Positions 12,701 to 24,120 of a DNA stretch of 64,000 nt are shown here, one piece after another. Source of the stretch: Apteryx mantelli (Eukaryota > Chordata > Aves > Apterygiformes > Apterygidae); the NCBI RefSeq assembly GCF_036417845.1, contig NC_089981.1, forward strand, positions 63,019,268 through 63,083,267. Reading direction: 5' to 3'. Below the pieces are notes generated by a model. The model ran no database searches. It was not told where the DNA came from and saw nothing but the letters and a program-made list of their open reading frames with translations. Both the position numbers and the translations under genes were made by a program. Each line of letters opens with the position of its first letter. Position 1 is the stretch's first letter.

Positions 12701-15700
12701 AAATTTAACTGTGTATCATACAACAGCTATGGTTATCATATAAATTTACTTTGTTCTCTGCTATCATAGCAATATTTCCTGATTTGTTTAAAGCTATTTG
12801 TATGCAAACAGTACCTCCCCTTCTCCCCAGCCCACCACATTCATTATTGATCATCCACTCATTCTGCTTACACATTTCTTGCAATATTTATTCTCCAACT
12901 GTATCCAGGGCTGCCAAAATAAATACTTAGCACTGCGAAACAGTATCTAATCAACATACATTTAAACATAACAAAACTAGGCTGCACAAAGCACTAGAAA
13001 ACACTATATGCTGTAGGGAAGAACTTCCTAGAAGTCAAAGAGCAGATGATCCAATGCCTCTCTCCTCAACTAGCTTTTACAATAATTATTTATAATTAAT
13101 TGTGCTTACTGATGGACGCAATCTAATACAATGAAAATCCTAAATGTCACAGGTGTTCTTGTTTAAATTAGTTGTTAGATATTGCAAGGAGCTACATTCA
13201 TGGACTCATTGAAAAGGTTCAGTTCACAGACATTTTTCAAGCCCATGATATTCAGTGTATTTGCATATTCTTTGCATGTACATTTCCATCCCTGCTTGAA
13301 TGATGAAAATTTTCCATTCTTCTTGTAACTTATATGAATACAGCTATTTAAAGATTAAGCAGTTCTTTAAAACAAAGAGTTTACAGTGAATCCCTTGTAT
13401 CATATGAAACAATTTCTGGAGCCCAAAGATTGCATAGCAGGGGATCAGTAAAATTATAGCAACACTTAGAAAGAAGCAAGAACAAGTACAGCATTAAAAA
13501 TTGTATAGAATTGTCTACTAAATTAAAATGATGATTCCACAACATACTGGGCATAGGGATTATAACATGAATTTGTGAATAAATTTAAAACTAAGAGACT
13601 TGTTGCATCAAAAGAGGTTTTGACTTTACCATTTGACACTGACAATTTTACCAAGTCATTATTTAATTTCTTTTCTTTGCCCAGTTACAGTGAAGAGAAA
13701 ATAGGTAAAAGCAACTCTATTCTGGAGGTGAAATGAGAGGTGTTGCTCTTCCAGTTCCTGTCAGAGGAAGTGGACAAAATTTTCTTCCTGGGTAATGGAT
13801 GAAACCTTCTCAGTTTCAGTGGAGTTTTGCCATTTACCTGTGAGTAATTTGAGCCATTTAATCTTGCATGCTTACACAAAGTAAATGAAACTGCTGTCAA
13901 ACCACAAGAGATTTTTTTCACCATGTGAAAGAAATGTCCTTTCAGAGCATCTTCATGTCAAGCCTATCTAAATCATTACTGGAATGTTATTTTTTGTTTA
14001 AATACAGTAAAACCTGTCAATTATCTTGAAGTACTGCAATTTTATATGGCCTGAGTTTAAAGATGCTAAATTAAACTCTCTTAAATCCAAGTGGAAACTT
14101 TGTGATTATTTCTCTGAAGATGATTCCAACTCCCAGTAAAACAAGTCCCAATACTCAGAACTGCATAGAATGGCTTTGACGGCGACCAAGATGGCTGCGA
14201 GGTTTACAGATTGCAAACCGGCAGCTACTTTATTGTTTTGTAAAGTGCTTGAGGTTAGCCAGAGCGTCTAAGTGTTACCAAAAAAACCTAACTGGAAACT
14301 AATTTTCTTCTCAAGAGGTACAGCTAAAAGTACAAAGAACCTTGCCAAGGTGAGATAATTACAGGTGAGATCAGAGCTGACATTAATGTTGTAATCAGAG
14401 CTCTGAACGTTTTCAGATGTCAAGAATGTCCATAGGAATCACATCACAAAACCATCCTCCTTTCCGTTTGAGGAAACACACTGGCATGCCGTCTGTTTGT
14501 TAACACTGTAATAATGACTAGCAACCAAGTCATAAATATTCTACCTAGGGATGGAATACATACCACTGTGAAACCTCAGCAGCAAGGCTCGGTTAGTATA
14601 ATGATCCATGCTCAGCAATGCCAGTAGATACGGCAATTTTCACTAGGCGAAGACCTACCCCCTGGAAGTCAGCCCTACTTCCAAGTAAGAAATAAAACAC
14701 AGTCTTCTTGCTATGAGTATTTAAGAGCTTTGTTTATGCCCTCCAAAGTGGGAAGACAAATTGCCTTGCCTTTCTACTGCAATAAGTTTTTTTAGTCAAA
14801 TACACATTATAGCATAAAACAATGCGAAGTATCACTTCTCAGATATAATTCATTCAGCTAAAACAACATATGCAGCTCCCTTACTCTCTCCAAATTTTCA
14901 AGTTAATCAAACAGTAACAAGATTTTGTATCCAACTATCTGCTTTGCTCCACGCAAATTTTGACTAGCCCTGATGAAAATCTGGTAAATACAGTTTGTAC
15001 TTGACCATGTTTGCAGCCAAAACACGCTCAGTAGCATTTCAGTTGCTCCTACTGCTGATGCCACTTGTCACCAAGTAATTTTTCTAAGGGAGGCAAGGAC
15101 TAAAAATCAAGGTTTCAACCACTGTTACATCAATACAAACCCAGTTAATTACAACAAGTCAGTAGAATTACTCAGATTTGGAAATGTGTATCTGAGATCA
15201 GAATCTGGCACTATGCCTTTTCTTGTTCTCTGGGGAACTAACCTTGCTCTTAAGAATTTGGAGAGTGTGCTGTCAGCATATATATTCAGTCATCATCTTT
15301 CTTGAACAAATTAACAGCATAGAGCAGTTTGCTGTACCGTTCTGCCAAATAACTGATTTTAGTAATGTTACTCTATGTTGGTTATTAACTACTACAGTAG
15401 AAAAAGAGATGAAATGGGAAGAATAGCAATGTAACACAGCTTTTGTCAACCATCTGACTCTAGTGTTTTCAGCAACTGAATCTGAAATAATGCATCTGGA
15501 TGGACAGACAAAGAATCATTTATCTCTGCATTAAGCAACGTCTTGACTCTTTCGCTGATGAATTTGGTTTAAAACATCTGTTTTTACAGAATAGATGTTA
15601 ATTTCTCAATTAATTGTAAAGTTCAAAAGACAAAATTTTGCTTTTAGGAGAAAATGCTTTCTAACGTACCATTACCACAATGATTCACTTCCATCTGTCT

Positions 15701-16848
15701 ATTTGCACTGCATTTTCAACTTTCACTACAAAATGATGTAAAGTTTAGGCACTCTGCTAAAAGTAAAATGATAACCAGATTCATGACATCTAACATACAA
15801 AAACTGTATTAGAAGGGAAACATTTTAAAATACAGTGACATTCTAATGAAAAGTTAAAATCTATGCTGACTCGTAGCACATCCAGTGATACTGCTCATAA
15901 AGCAAGAACCGAATTTACATCTGAATGGCTTAAGTGGCCTGAAATTTTCTTTCTTAATCAAAAGGTCATGAAAAAGGTATGACTCCCCAAAATACACAAT
16001 TTAAATGGTTATTGAATGATTTATAACAAAACTGTAACAGACTTCAATTCAACTGATTACTTAAACTATATCATGTTTTCCTATTTTGTAGAAATAAACG
16101 GTTGTAAAAGAGCTTTCACTCATTAACTTCCTAGTAAGATTTATGAAACATTCAGTTTGAATGTTGCATGGGGCACCTACAGTTTGAATAGGAGACACTT
16201 TACTAAATTATTCAGTGGGACACCATCAAATTGATCCAGCCTACCAAAACACTTTTGATTTGCAGAAGTTTCATGGCTTATAAAAATCAGAGTAGTATCA
16301 TGGGCTAATACATCAGTGCTGTGCTGAAAATGATTGGCAGATACTGATGAAAATTATTCTTCATATATTTTTCTGCTCTTTAAATATTTGATAAATTATC
16401 ATGGACTTCCTTTTAATGTCTGATTGTTTCCTTTTATCTTACCACAGTATTCCAAACATAGTGGCACTAGGTGAAACACAACTTAATTGACAGAAGACAT
16501 ACGGGACTTGCGGGTAGTTTGTAGGGTTATTTATATGAGAGTTTCTGAGTGGCAGTCTTGCCTCACCATCATGAGAAATGTTTGTGATAAAACTGTTTTT
16601 CTTTAATTTTCACTGACTTTTGTGCCTTAAATCTAGCCAGCAGAGCTCACTGCACTAGCATTTAATTGTGGGTGCCAAATTAGGGTTCAAACTCCTTAAT
16701 TTCAGAGTGGCAAGTGTTTCATCAAGTAGAGTGAAACTGAATGTACTTGCCTGGAGTGCAAACCATGAAGCGATGTGCCTGTGATATATAACCCTAACCC
16801 CTGACATATGTTTAGGGGAGAAGTATGCCTTATTCCAATGCCTGAGTC
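9797..16848. other. Gene-free AT-rich spacer
   Basis: No gene supported. The sequence is AT-rich with short random frames. A CpG-containing patch at 14180-14205 includes CCAAGATGGCTGC, which resembles a YY1 binding site. Nothing else stands out. Confidence 0.55.
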
Positions 16849-17590
16849 ATGGGCCAGAGGAGAAAAAAAGTACAGCCTCTCTCTTTCTGTGTCAGTCCCT
16901 TTTAAGCTCCATTCACCTTGGAGCTCCTGGCTTCATCTCTCTTCTAACTGAAAGCCTAAGCCTGTGTCTAAGCTGGTGTGGGTTGACTCTCAGGATTGAG
17001 ACTTCCCCCCATGTTCCAGGGAACAAGCAGGCATGGGTGAACTCTTTTTATATCCCACTGCTTCTTTGTCCTTGCTTTTTGAGCCACACTGCACCTGGAG
17101 CACTAGGCTTTGTCTCTCTCTGAAACCTAACTCCAAATCCCAAGAGCAAGTGTGTGCTGAGCCTTAGTCTATGCCCCAGGAAACAAGTGGTCAGGGGACA
17201 TCATGTTTTGCAGCCTATGTCTTCCTTGGGCAGCCCCTTTAAATCCCCTCTCCAGTTGAGACTCTGGGTTTTGTCTCTCTCCTAATCCTAACAATAAGCA
17301 TTAGTTTAGCATAATCTCAAAACCTCCAGCTATGTCCCAGAGGAACAAGTATTCAGAAGACAAAAAAACTGTTGTGTCTTCCTCCCCTTCTTTAGCAGCC
17401 ACTTTCCAGCCCCACTCTACCTAAAGCTCTAGGCTTTGTCTCTCTGGCTCGCTGGCTTTGTGTTTCTCCTACCCCAACTCTGACCCCAGGCATGGGCTGA
17501 GCTTTCGCCCTAGACCACCAGCCATGCCCCAAGGTAAGAATTTTCAGGAGGGAATCCTTCTTCCACCCTGCCAGGGGAAGCAGGTCTTGC
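16849..17590 (+). repeat. Decayed tandem array, period about 160 bp
   Basis: Unit starts of the form ATGNNCCAGNG(A)ACAAG recur at 16849, 17011, 17171, 17332 and 17524, giving spacings of 162, 160, 161 and 192 bases. Each unit then carries in order a CCCTTTTAA/CCACTTTCCAG-like block, an (A)GCNCTAGGCTTTGTCTCTCT block and a CCTAA(C/T)CC block before the next start. The units are diverged by substitutions and small indels, and the fifth is partial. The + strand is pyrimidine-rich. A gene is unlikely: frames such as 17458-17709 run over unit boundaries. Whether the unit belongs to a known satellite or the internal repeat of a transposon cannot be told by eye. Confidence 0.7.
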
Positions 17591-19479
17591 TACAAAAATG
17601 GGTTATTGAAAAACATCTACATGCCTCTTGGACAAACTTGAAAAATCTGTTGATAAGGGCAAGATGCCCTTCCCTTTCTTGTGACAGGTGGATAACAATC
17701 GCAAGCTAACCCCCTCTGGCCTGTTCCTTAAAGGCAAAATCCTTAGGTAAAGGAAAGAAACATAACAAAAACAAAATGTCTAAGCTTGTTCCCAAATTAG
17801 AGCTGCTTTATATCAGAATTTCTTCTTTACAGGGAATTTTGATTGTCATAAATATTCTTTTTATTTCTTGAAGCTCAAATGAACCGATATTGGTATTTAT
17901 TATGCTATTATGTCATTATTAAGGCAATAAATACATTGTTTCTAATCAAGCATTGCTCTATCAAGTAGTTAAGGTTAGAAATGTACACTTTTGAATCATA
18001 AGCAATAGGCAATTGACTGTTGATAAAAATCAGTAACCAAAATTTCTCAGTAAATTTGTATGATTGAGCAAGTGGCTTAAGTGATGAAGTAAACACTCAA
18101 ACAACTTATTCTTGTGAAACAGTATCATTTTCTAAAATGTGAACGTAATTTTCCATCCCTGAAGAAAACTTCAATGAAGGGAAATACAGAAATCCTCAAA
18201 CCTTCTAAGTAGGACATATAGCACTTGGGTACTTCACTATGTGCCTACGATGGTATTTTGTTTTTCTGGGCATACCTGTCAACCAACTACACATATGATG
18301 CCTCTTAAGATTAGTACCTTTGCAGGAGTTATAATTTACAAGTAATTTATTTTGAATCACTGCAGCAAGAGAGAACACTATGCCCAAATCTATTTCAATA
18401 GAAAAGCTTTTACTGACCCCCTTGGGTGCAGGGCATAGCCAAATGCTAGCATTGCAAAGGACTTAATCAAACTGGGCCAAAGCACGATGGAAGTGTCTAA
18501 AGTGCCTCCATGTGTGTTTACCTATATGCAAATGCAATGGAATGTAATGTGGACAAGAAGTGAGATTTAGTGGTGATGACACTACTATTAATGCACCATC
18601 AGTTTCAAAATAAATCCTTTTTGCTCCAATGTTCATGCAGAGCAATCTAAAAGAGTTCACATCTATAATCACACTATTGTTAAATGCCAACTTATAACAA
18701 TATGAAAGAAAGAAGCCACTTAATCAATACTCCGTAAGTAAATGTCCCTTAATACAAATGCTCAGTAAACAAAAAATGGATTATATTTGAACTATAGGTT
18801 TTCAAACAGACTGAAGTGCTGCAATCAACCAGATGTTCTTGTTGATGGGTTTGCATTTATTTACTTATGCTCCTGCTCATATCAGTGACTGAAGACTGAT
18901 TCATATTCCCCCAGAATATAGATTTTAATGCAAATAATTCTCCAGCTACATAATCGTAGGGTTTTGAACAGTGTCAGATAGCGTACTGCAAGAAAAGATT
19001 TTGCATGATGTAATTCAAATGTGAGTCTTTTCTTTTTTCACTTTATACTGGAAACTCTGATGCCAACACATCAGAATATATAAAATCTCTAAAACCCCAA
19101 AAGTAAGGATGAATTATTTGAGCAAAATTTGTACGGCATCCTCAAGTGCTCTGATATCTAGCTAAAACACTCATGTACAGCAATAGTTTTAAGAATGCTA
19201 ACATCATTTGCAAAGGCTGCTCAATAAATTTGTTCCTATATACATAAACATAAACAACAGAAGTCTTCAAAATGCCCAAGAGTCACAGAGAGTATCATCC
19301 AAATAGAACTTATGTGCAATTACTAACAACTGAAAAGATTTTTTTATAAACCATTAAATTTCTATGTGCGTGTGTATATATATATATATAAATTCACAGT
19401 CTACTTGTTAGTCACAGAAGGACAGGAAACAGCTTGCTAAAGGATCATGCAAAAGTGTGCATATATTAAAGGTAGTACT
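17591..19479. other. Gene-free spacer with a (TA)n microsatellite
   Basis: AT-rich and without a supported gene. A short (GT)n(TA)n simple repeat lies at about 19367-19390. Confidence 0.55.
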
Positions 19480-21300
19480 TATGATAAAGTGTCAAAGAGG
19501 ACACAATGGTCACATTGGCGTGTCTGGCTGATGCTGATAGTATGTGGATGATCTATGTATTGTTTGGAGGTGACAACTGACATGAGGAAAACCATACAGT
19601 CAGAGAGGCTACACGTATGGGTTGGAATAGATGCTTGTGTGGATAATGGGTGTGTGCATGGTGCTAAAGGGAATAAATTCCTGGTGATGGGTTATAGTGA
19701 GCTGATGGTAATGCTGCATGTATCTGCAAATTAAAGTGGTGGGTAGTGATGATATATATAATTGTGAGGGTGGGCAGACAGTGGTAATGAGATGCGTGAA
19801 TGGTAGGAGGTGGTGGGTACGCATGGTAAAATGAGTGGGTAGTGAAGATGCATGTGTGATGCTGAGTATAGTGATGTTGTGAAGAGCATATAGCAGCATA
19901 TGTATTGTAGTGATATTTATGTGGGTTAGACCTGCTGTTTTTGGCAAAGATAGGTGTTGCTCACAGGTGACAGTTTATGTGAAGAGGCAGGTTGATCTCC
20001 ATGCAAATGTGGTGTGCTCATACATATGAGCAGCTACAACAGACTGGATAAGCAATTACTGTGTTTATTTTCTATGCATATATGTGTTGTGGCACTATTA
20101 AGAGTATTTGGTGATGAGGGAGTGTTGATTCAGTCAGCAAATATGAGAGTGTGAGTATTAGCGAGTAAATGTGTCTTGTTTTTACAGGATGGGCAGGTGG
20201 TGATGGTGTTTGGAAACCAATAAAGTGGGTATGCGTAAGCGTGTAAGGACAGAGTTTATGGGTGAAGTGACAGCATGTGTAGGGAGGTAAGAGGCATATT
20301 GCCTGGAAGGGGACATGTATGTGAAGGTGGTAAACTATACTTGCCAGGGTATAGAGACGCAGTATTGGGAATATCTGCTGGTGCTCATATGTATTTGGAA
20401 CTGGCAGTATGGATGAAGTGTGTGAGGAAGCAGGGTCTGTCTAGAGATGACAGCATGAATAACTTCTGGTTTATATGATCGTGTTTATCTAGGATCAGGA
20501 TGTGTGTACAAAATAGCATGGTATGGGTCAGTGTATAGAAGCAGCTTGTGGGTGTACAGGTGTATCAAGGGATAAGTAAGTCATTTATGTAGTGATGGTA
20601 ATGTGTGTGTAGAAACAGTATGTGAATGGAGATGGCAGCAATGGTTTGTGTCCCTTTATAGTGGTGGTACTCTGTGTGCAGGAGCAGGCTACTCATACGA
20701 GGGATACTTATAATATTGAGGGGGTGTGTGCCTGTAACAGTGGTAATATAGGCATGTGATGGTTGAGACTGAAGTGGTACTGACCAGAAGCAATACGTGA
20801 GGGGGTGGAAGAATGACCAGTTGGTGTCTGCATGGCAGCATAGCTAGGGTGGCATTGGCACCATGCAGTATGAGTGTAAGCAGTGCTGGTGGGCACTAGT
20901 GTGCAAGTTCGTGTCTGCACTGCTGCATATGCCATGGACAGAGGTAATGCATGTGCTGAGGTGAGGATGGGGTTGGGTGTGATATTTCAGGGCAGAGCGT
21001 GTGGAGGGGGGCAGGACTGTAAAGCACTGGACACTGCTAGTGCACGGCGTCTGGTGGTGAGGTGGCATAGAGCAAGGTGGGGAGCACAGAGCTGTGTGGT
21101 GGCAGGCTGTGCAGGCACTGCTGGTGCTGGGTGCTGCTGTGCATGTACAGTGAAGGTCGAGTGGCACATAGAGTCAGTGTCATGCCTGGTGACAGCACTG
21201 TGGGGGTGGGCACTGCGTGTGGTGCGGTGAGAGGAGGGGGGAGCAGCAGCTGTGTAGGGACTAGACATGGCACTGCCCTCTGACCCATGACTCAGGCTTT
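19480..21300 (+). repeat. G/T-skewed, degenerate minisatellite-like tract upstream of SSTR1
   Basis: For about 1.8 kb the + strand is persistently rich in G and T and poor in C, with endlessly varied GTGGT, GATG, TGTGTG and GGTAATG words. A recurring block of the form TGTG..AGAAGCAG occurs near 20431, 20544, 20618, 20687, 20740 and 20793 (ends), with irregular spacing of about 53-113 bases, and GACAGCATG recurs near 20270 and 20450. Open frames on the - strand here (19609-19947, 20844-21167, 20987-21577) are low-complexity products of the skew, not genes. I infer an old, repeatedly duplicated tract; an exact consensus unit could not be fixed by eye. Confidence 0.5.
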
Positions 21301-21360
21301 TGTCCCAAAGCAAGAGGCACCATCCCTTTGCCTGGGGTGCCCCTGGCCCCCAGGTGCTGG

Positions 21361-21650
21361 GAGAACAGTGCGGGATGAGGGGGCAGAAGGATGTGGGCTG
21401 GGGGGAGCAGAGTGGGATGGGAAGGAGGTCTGCAGGATGGGGGGCAGAGCAGGTTGGGAGGGAGCAGTGCAGGATGGGAGGAAACAGCAGGTTGGGGGGG
21501 CAGTGCGGGATGGAGTGAGGACAGTGCGGGATGGGGGCAGTGGGGGCTGGGGCGAGGGCAGCGCGGGATGGGAGCAATGCAGGATGGGAGCAATATGGGC
21601 TGGGGGCAATGCAGGCTGGGGGCAGTGCGGGCGGGGGAGAGGGAGGCTGC
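21361..21650 (+). repeat. G-rich tandem repeat with a 16-bp core unit
   Basis: Four consecutive 16-base units start at 21563, 21579, 21595 and 21611 with the form GCRGGMTGGGRGCAAT, followed by a G-run. Looser copies (GTGCGGGATGGGGGCAGT and similar) extend back to about 21361. Every unit carries GGG or longer runs, so the + strand has dense G-quadruplex potential. It lies in the predicted intron, ending about 140 bases before the 3' splice site of the SSTR1 coding exon. Confidence 0.75.
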
Positions 21651-21752
21651 GCTCTGGCAGCCCCAGCACTGCCAGCACTGCGAGCGGGCTGAGGGCGGGA
21701 CGGGAGGCGGGAGGGACGGGGGGGCTGGGAGGGACACCCACTTACGTCTCCT

Positions 21753-21790
21753 CCTGCATTTTTTTTTTCTTTCCCTCCTCCTTTTCGTAG
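21753..21790 (+). other. 3' splice site before the SSTR1 coding exon
   Basis: A long pyrimidine tract (T10 from about 21759, then CTTTCCCTCCTCCTTTTCG) ends in TAG at 21788-21790, followed by CTGGTGACG. CTTAC just upstream (about 21741-21745) could serve as branch point. Known SSTR1 genes have a coding region in one exon preceded by spliced non-coding leader, so this acceptor fits the family. The donor exon was not identified; it should lie upstream, possibly beyond the G/T-rich tract. Confidence 0.6.
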
Positions 21791-21924
21791 CTGGTGACGT
21801 GCCGCTGCCTATTAATCATTCACCAGCCGGGGAGCAGCAATCGCTGCCACTCGGAGCGAGCGGCGGCCGCAGCCGGCTCCCTCCCCGCCGGCCCCCGGAG
21901 CGGCCGAGCCGGGGCTCTGCCGCG

Positions 21925-21963
21925 ATGCTGAGCCCGGTGAGCGGCGGCCGCCTGCCGCTCTGA
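21925..21963 (+). CDS. Upstream ORF in the SSTR1 leader (12 codons)
   Basis: An ATG at 21925 in the good context GCCGCGATGC (G at -3) opens a 12-codon frame, MLSPVSGGRLPL, that stops with TGA at 21961-21963, only 27 bases before the SSTR1 start at 21991. It is the only ATG between the predicted splice acceptor and the receptor start. Short upstream frames of this kind usually lower translation of the main frame; whether this one is translated or conserved is not known from the sequence. Confidence 0.4.
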   Translation: MLSPVSGGRLPL

Positions 21964-21990
21964 GCCGGGGCAGGGAGGTGCGGGCAGAGG

Positions 21991-23175
21991 ATGCTCCCCA
22001 ATGGCACCTGCACCAGGCTCCCGGGCGGTGCAGGCAGCCACAGCAGCGGCGGCGACAGCGGCGGCGGGGCCGGCGGCGCCTTGGAGGAGGCGGCGGCTGG
22101 GGGCATGGACTCAGGCGGCAGGAACTCCTCGGGCGCCCCGAACAGCACCCTGAGCGAGTCCCAGGGCAGCGCCATCCTCATCTCATTCATCTACTCCGTG
22201 GTGTGCCTGGTGGGGCTGTGCGGCAACTCCATGGTCATCTACGTGATCCTGCGCTATGCCAAGATGAAGACAGCCACCAACATCTACATCCTCAACTTGG
22301 CCATCGCGGATGAGCTACTGATGCTCAGTGTCCCCTTCCTGGTCACCTCCACTCTGCTGCACCACTGGCCTTTTGGCTCGCTGCTCTGCCGCCTGGTGCT
22401 CAGCGTGGATGCCATCAACATGTTCACCAGCATCTACTGCCTGACAGTGCTCAGTGTGGACCGCTACATTGCTGTGGTGCACCCCATCAAGGCAGCTAGG
22501 TACCGCCGGCCCACTGTGGCCAAGATGGTGAACCTGGGTGTCTGGGTGCTCTCCATCCTCATCATCCTGCCCATCATCATCTTCTCCAACACAGCAGCCA
22601 ACAGCGATGGCACAGTGGCTTGCAACATGCTCATGCCAGAGCCCACCCAGAGGTGGCTGGTGGTCTTTGTGGTCTACACCTTCCTCATGGGCTTTCTGTT
22701 GCCTGTGGTGGCCATCTGCCTCTGCTATATCCTCATCATTGCCAAGATGCGCATGGTGGCCCTGAAGGCTGGCTGGCAGCAGCGCAAGCGCTCAGAGCGC
22801 AAGATCACCCTCATGGTCATGATGGTGGTGATGGTCTTCGTCATCTGCTGGATGCCCTTCTACATTGTGCAGCTGGTCAATGTTTTCGTAGAGCAGGACG
22901 ATGCCACTATCAGTCAGCTCTCCGTCATCTTGGGCTATGCCAACAGCTGTGCCAACCCCATCCTCTATGGCTTTCTCTCAGACAACTTCAAGCGGTCCTT
23001 CCAGCGGCTGCTCTGCCTCAGCTGGATGGACAATGCTGCAGAGGAGCCCATCGACTACTATGCTACTGCTCTCAAGAGCAGGGCTTATAGCGTGGAGGAC
23101 TTCCCCCCGGACAACTTGGAGTCAGGGAGCATGTACAGGAATGGCACTTGCACCTCCAGGATTACCACCCTCTGA
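21991..23175 (+). CDS. SSTR1: Somatostatin receptor type 1
   Basis: Complete intronless 394-residue class A GPCR. It binds somatostatin-14/-28 at the plasma membrane and signals mainly through Gi/o to inhibit adenylyl cyclase. Visible features: a Gly/Ser-rich N-terminus with N-glycosylation sequons at N4, N45 and N51; seven hydrophobic segments from about residue 60; GNS in TM1; LAIADE in TM2; conserved TM3 Asp140, the amine-binding position in this family; DRY at 157-159; C133 and C211 as the extracellular disulfide pair; CWMPFY in TM6; [12 protein letters not shown] (317-328) in TM7, the somatostatin-receptor signature; and a C-terminus ending ITTL. Length and the run from TM1 to the tail match mammalian SSTR1 (391 residues) closely; the N-terminal 55 residues are divergent. 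The start is chosen for its MLPNGT opening, like the mammalian MFPNGT, and A at -3. SSTR4 is the nearest alternative, but the tail (YSVEDF, ITTL) and the CLEC14A neighbour favour SSTR1. Confidence 0.97.
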   Translation: MLPNGTCTRLPGGAGSHSSGGDSGGGAGGALEEAAAGGMDSGGRNSSGAPNSTLSESQGSAILISFIYSVVCLVGLCGNSMVIYVILRYAKMKTATNIYILNLAIADELLMLSVPFLVTSTLLHHWPFGSLLCRLVLSVDAINMFTSIYCLTVLSVDRYIAVVHPIKAARYRRPTVAKMVNLGVWVLSILIILPIIIFSNTAANSDGTVACNMLMPEPTQRWLVVFVVYTFLMGFLLPVVAICLCYILIIAKMRMVALKAGWQQRKRSERKITLMVMMVVMVFVICWMPFYIVQLVNVFVEQDDATISQLSVILGYANSCANPILYGFLSDNFKRSFQRLLCLSWMDNAAEEPIDYYATALKSRAYSVEDFPPDNLESGSMYRNGTCTSRITTL

Positions 23176-24120
23176 GGAAGCGCCCCAGACCCCCGTCTCC
23201 ACCACTGCCCCCCAGGAGGAGGGCACGTGAGGCTGGGACCATGGCATGGGGTGGCTGGGAGGGAGGGGGGTTTCAGTCCTGCCCACCAGTGGCAGCATTT
23301 GGCATGAGGAGTGAAGAAAACCCTGTGTCCTCTGTGTGCTGCCCTGTCCCCCCTGCCCACCTCCCCTGAGGGTTGGTGTGTGTGCTGATGCTTTGACACC
23401 CCCTAAGTAAATTGACTGCTGCACCCCACAGATCAGCTTGGGGTCTGGCAGCCAGGTCCTGCTGCCCCTTGCTGTGTTTGACCAGAGGTTGTGTGCGTCC
23501 CATGATGGTTTTCCCCTCGCCTTTTGTACAACTTTCCCATGGCCCTGCCCCTCAACCTCAGCTGGTGGGACCTTCTGGGCCACCAAGGGAGCAGCGTGGA
23601 GCCGGACCCAGCCAAGCACCACGAGCCCAGCTCAGTCTCCCCTGACTGCAAGCAGCCCTGCTTGGCATCTGCAGGCACACGCCTTCTCTTCAGAGAGTAG
23701 AAACACTGGGAAAAGTCCCCTCCAACTCACACCTTCTCCTCCCCTGGAAAGGAGCAAGTAGCCTTCTCCACCTCCCCATGGGAAAAAAGAAAAGGGAGGA
23801 AAAGGTCCCCTAGAAAAGGAACAGCAAATTCATGGAGCTGCATCTTACTTCACAGACAACCCTTGCTGGGGCCCAGCCCTCTGCCCTGCACTCGGGGAAG
23901 CTCAGCAGAAAAGGTCTTTGCAAAAGAAATCCGATTATTGCCATGCCTTGGAGCTGCATGGCAGGTTGCTGATAACGGGGAGATAAACGGTCCCATGACT
24001 CACAGGGAGTAGAGTATTGAGCTGGGGGGGGGGGGGTAGGGTTGAGCTGGAAATGTTTGAATGTGTCGGTACATACAATAAAGGTGTGCAAATAATAAAG
24101 TTTAAAGGGAGCACTAGACT
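23176..24120 (+). other. SSTR1 3' untranslated region
   Basis: The sequence after the TGA stop lacks recognised features until the poly(A) signals. It is GC-rich in its first 500 bases. A run of 13 G residues lies at 24024-24036. The overlapping frames seen here on both strands show no domains and are treated as untranslated sequence. The 3' end is inferred from the two AATAAA signals. Confidence 0.6.
24077..24099 (+). other. Two poly(A) signals for SSTR1
   Basis: AATAAA occurs at 24077-24082 and again at 24094-24099, about 0.9 kb after the SSTR1 stop codon, followed by a T/G-containing stretch. This is the first such cluster after the gene on the + strand, so cleavage near 24110-24130 is likely. 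Confidence 0.6.

Larger units (their letters stand above)
21650..22300. promoter_or_regulatory. CpG island at the SSTR1 coding exon
   Basis: GC content and CpG density rise sharply from about 21650 through the leader and the 5' part of the SSTR1 coding region, in contrast to AT-rich flanks. CGGCCGC and GCGGCGGC blocks are frequent. It includes TGACGT at 21795-21800, a half-CRE-like word. The transcription start itself cannot be placed, since a 3' splice site precedes the coding exon. Confidence 0.55.

Noticed and set aside
14586-14660. tRNA-like start GGCTCGGTTAGTATAATGATC
   Set aside because: Resembles a tRNA 5' part, but no B box, anticodon arm or acceptor complement follows.
16849-17590. 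CRISPR array from regular spacing
   Set aside because: The repeats are long, diverged and contiguous, without a conserved short repeat and unique spacers, in a vertebrate-type genome.
19609-19947. 112-codon - strand frame
   Set aside because: Thr/His/Leu/Ile-rich translation of the strand-skewed tract; not gene-like.
20844-21963. Several long overlapping frames upstream of SSTR1 on both strands
   Set aside because: They are low-complexity products of the G/T- and G-rich repeats, with Cys/His/Pro or Gly/Trp runs and no domain.
21991-23175. SSTR4 as identity of the receptor
   Set aside because: The transmembrane core is shared, but the N-terminal opening, the YSVEDF tail and the ITTL end are those of SSTR1, and CLEC14A lies next to it.
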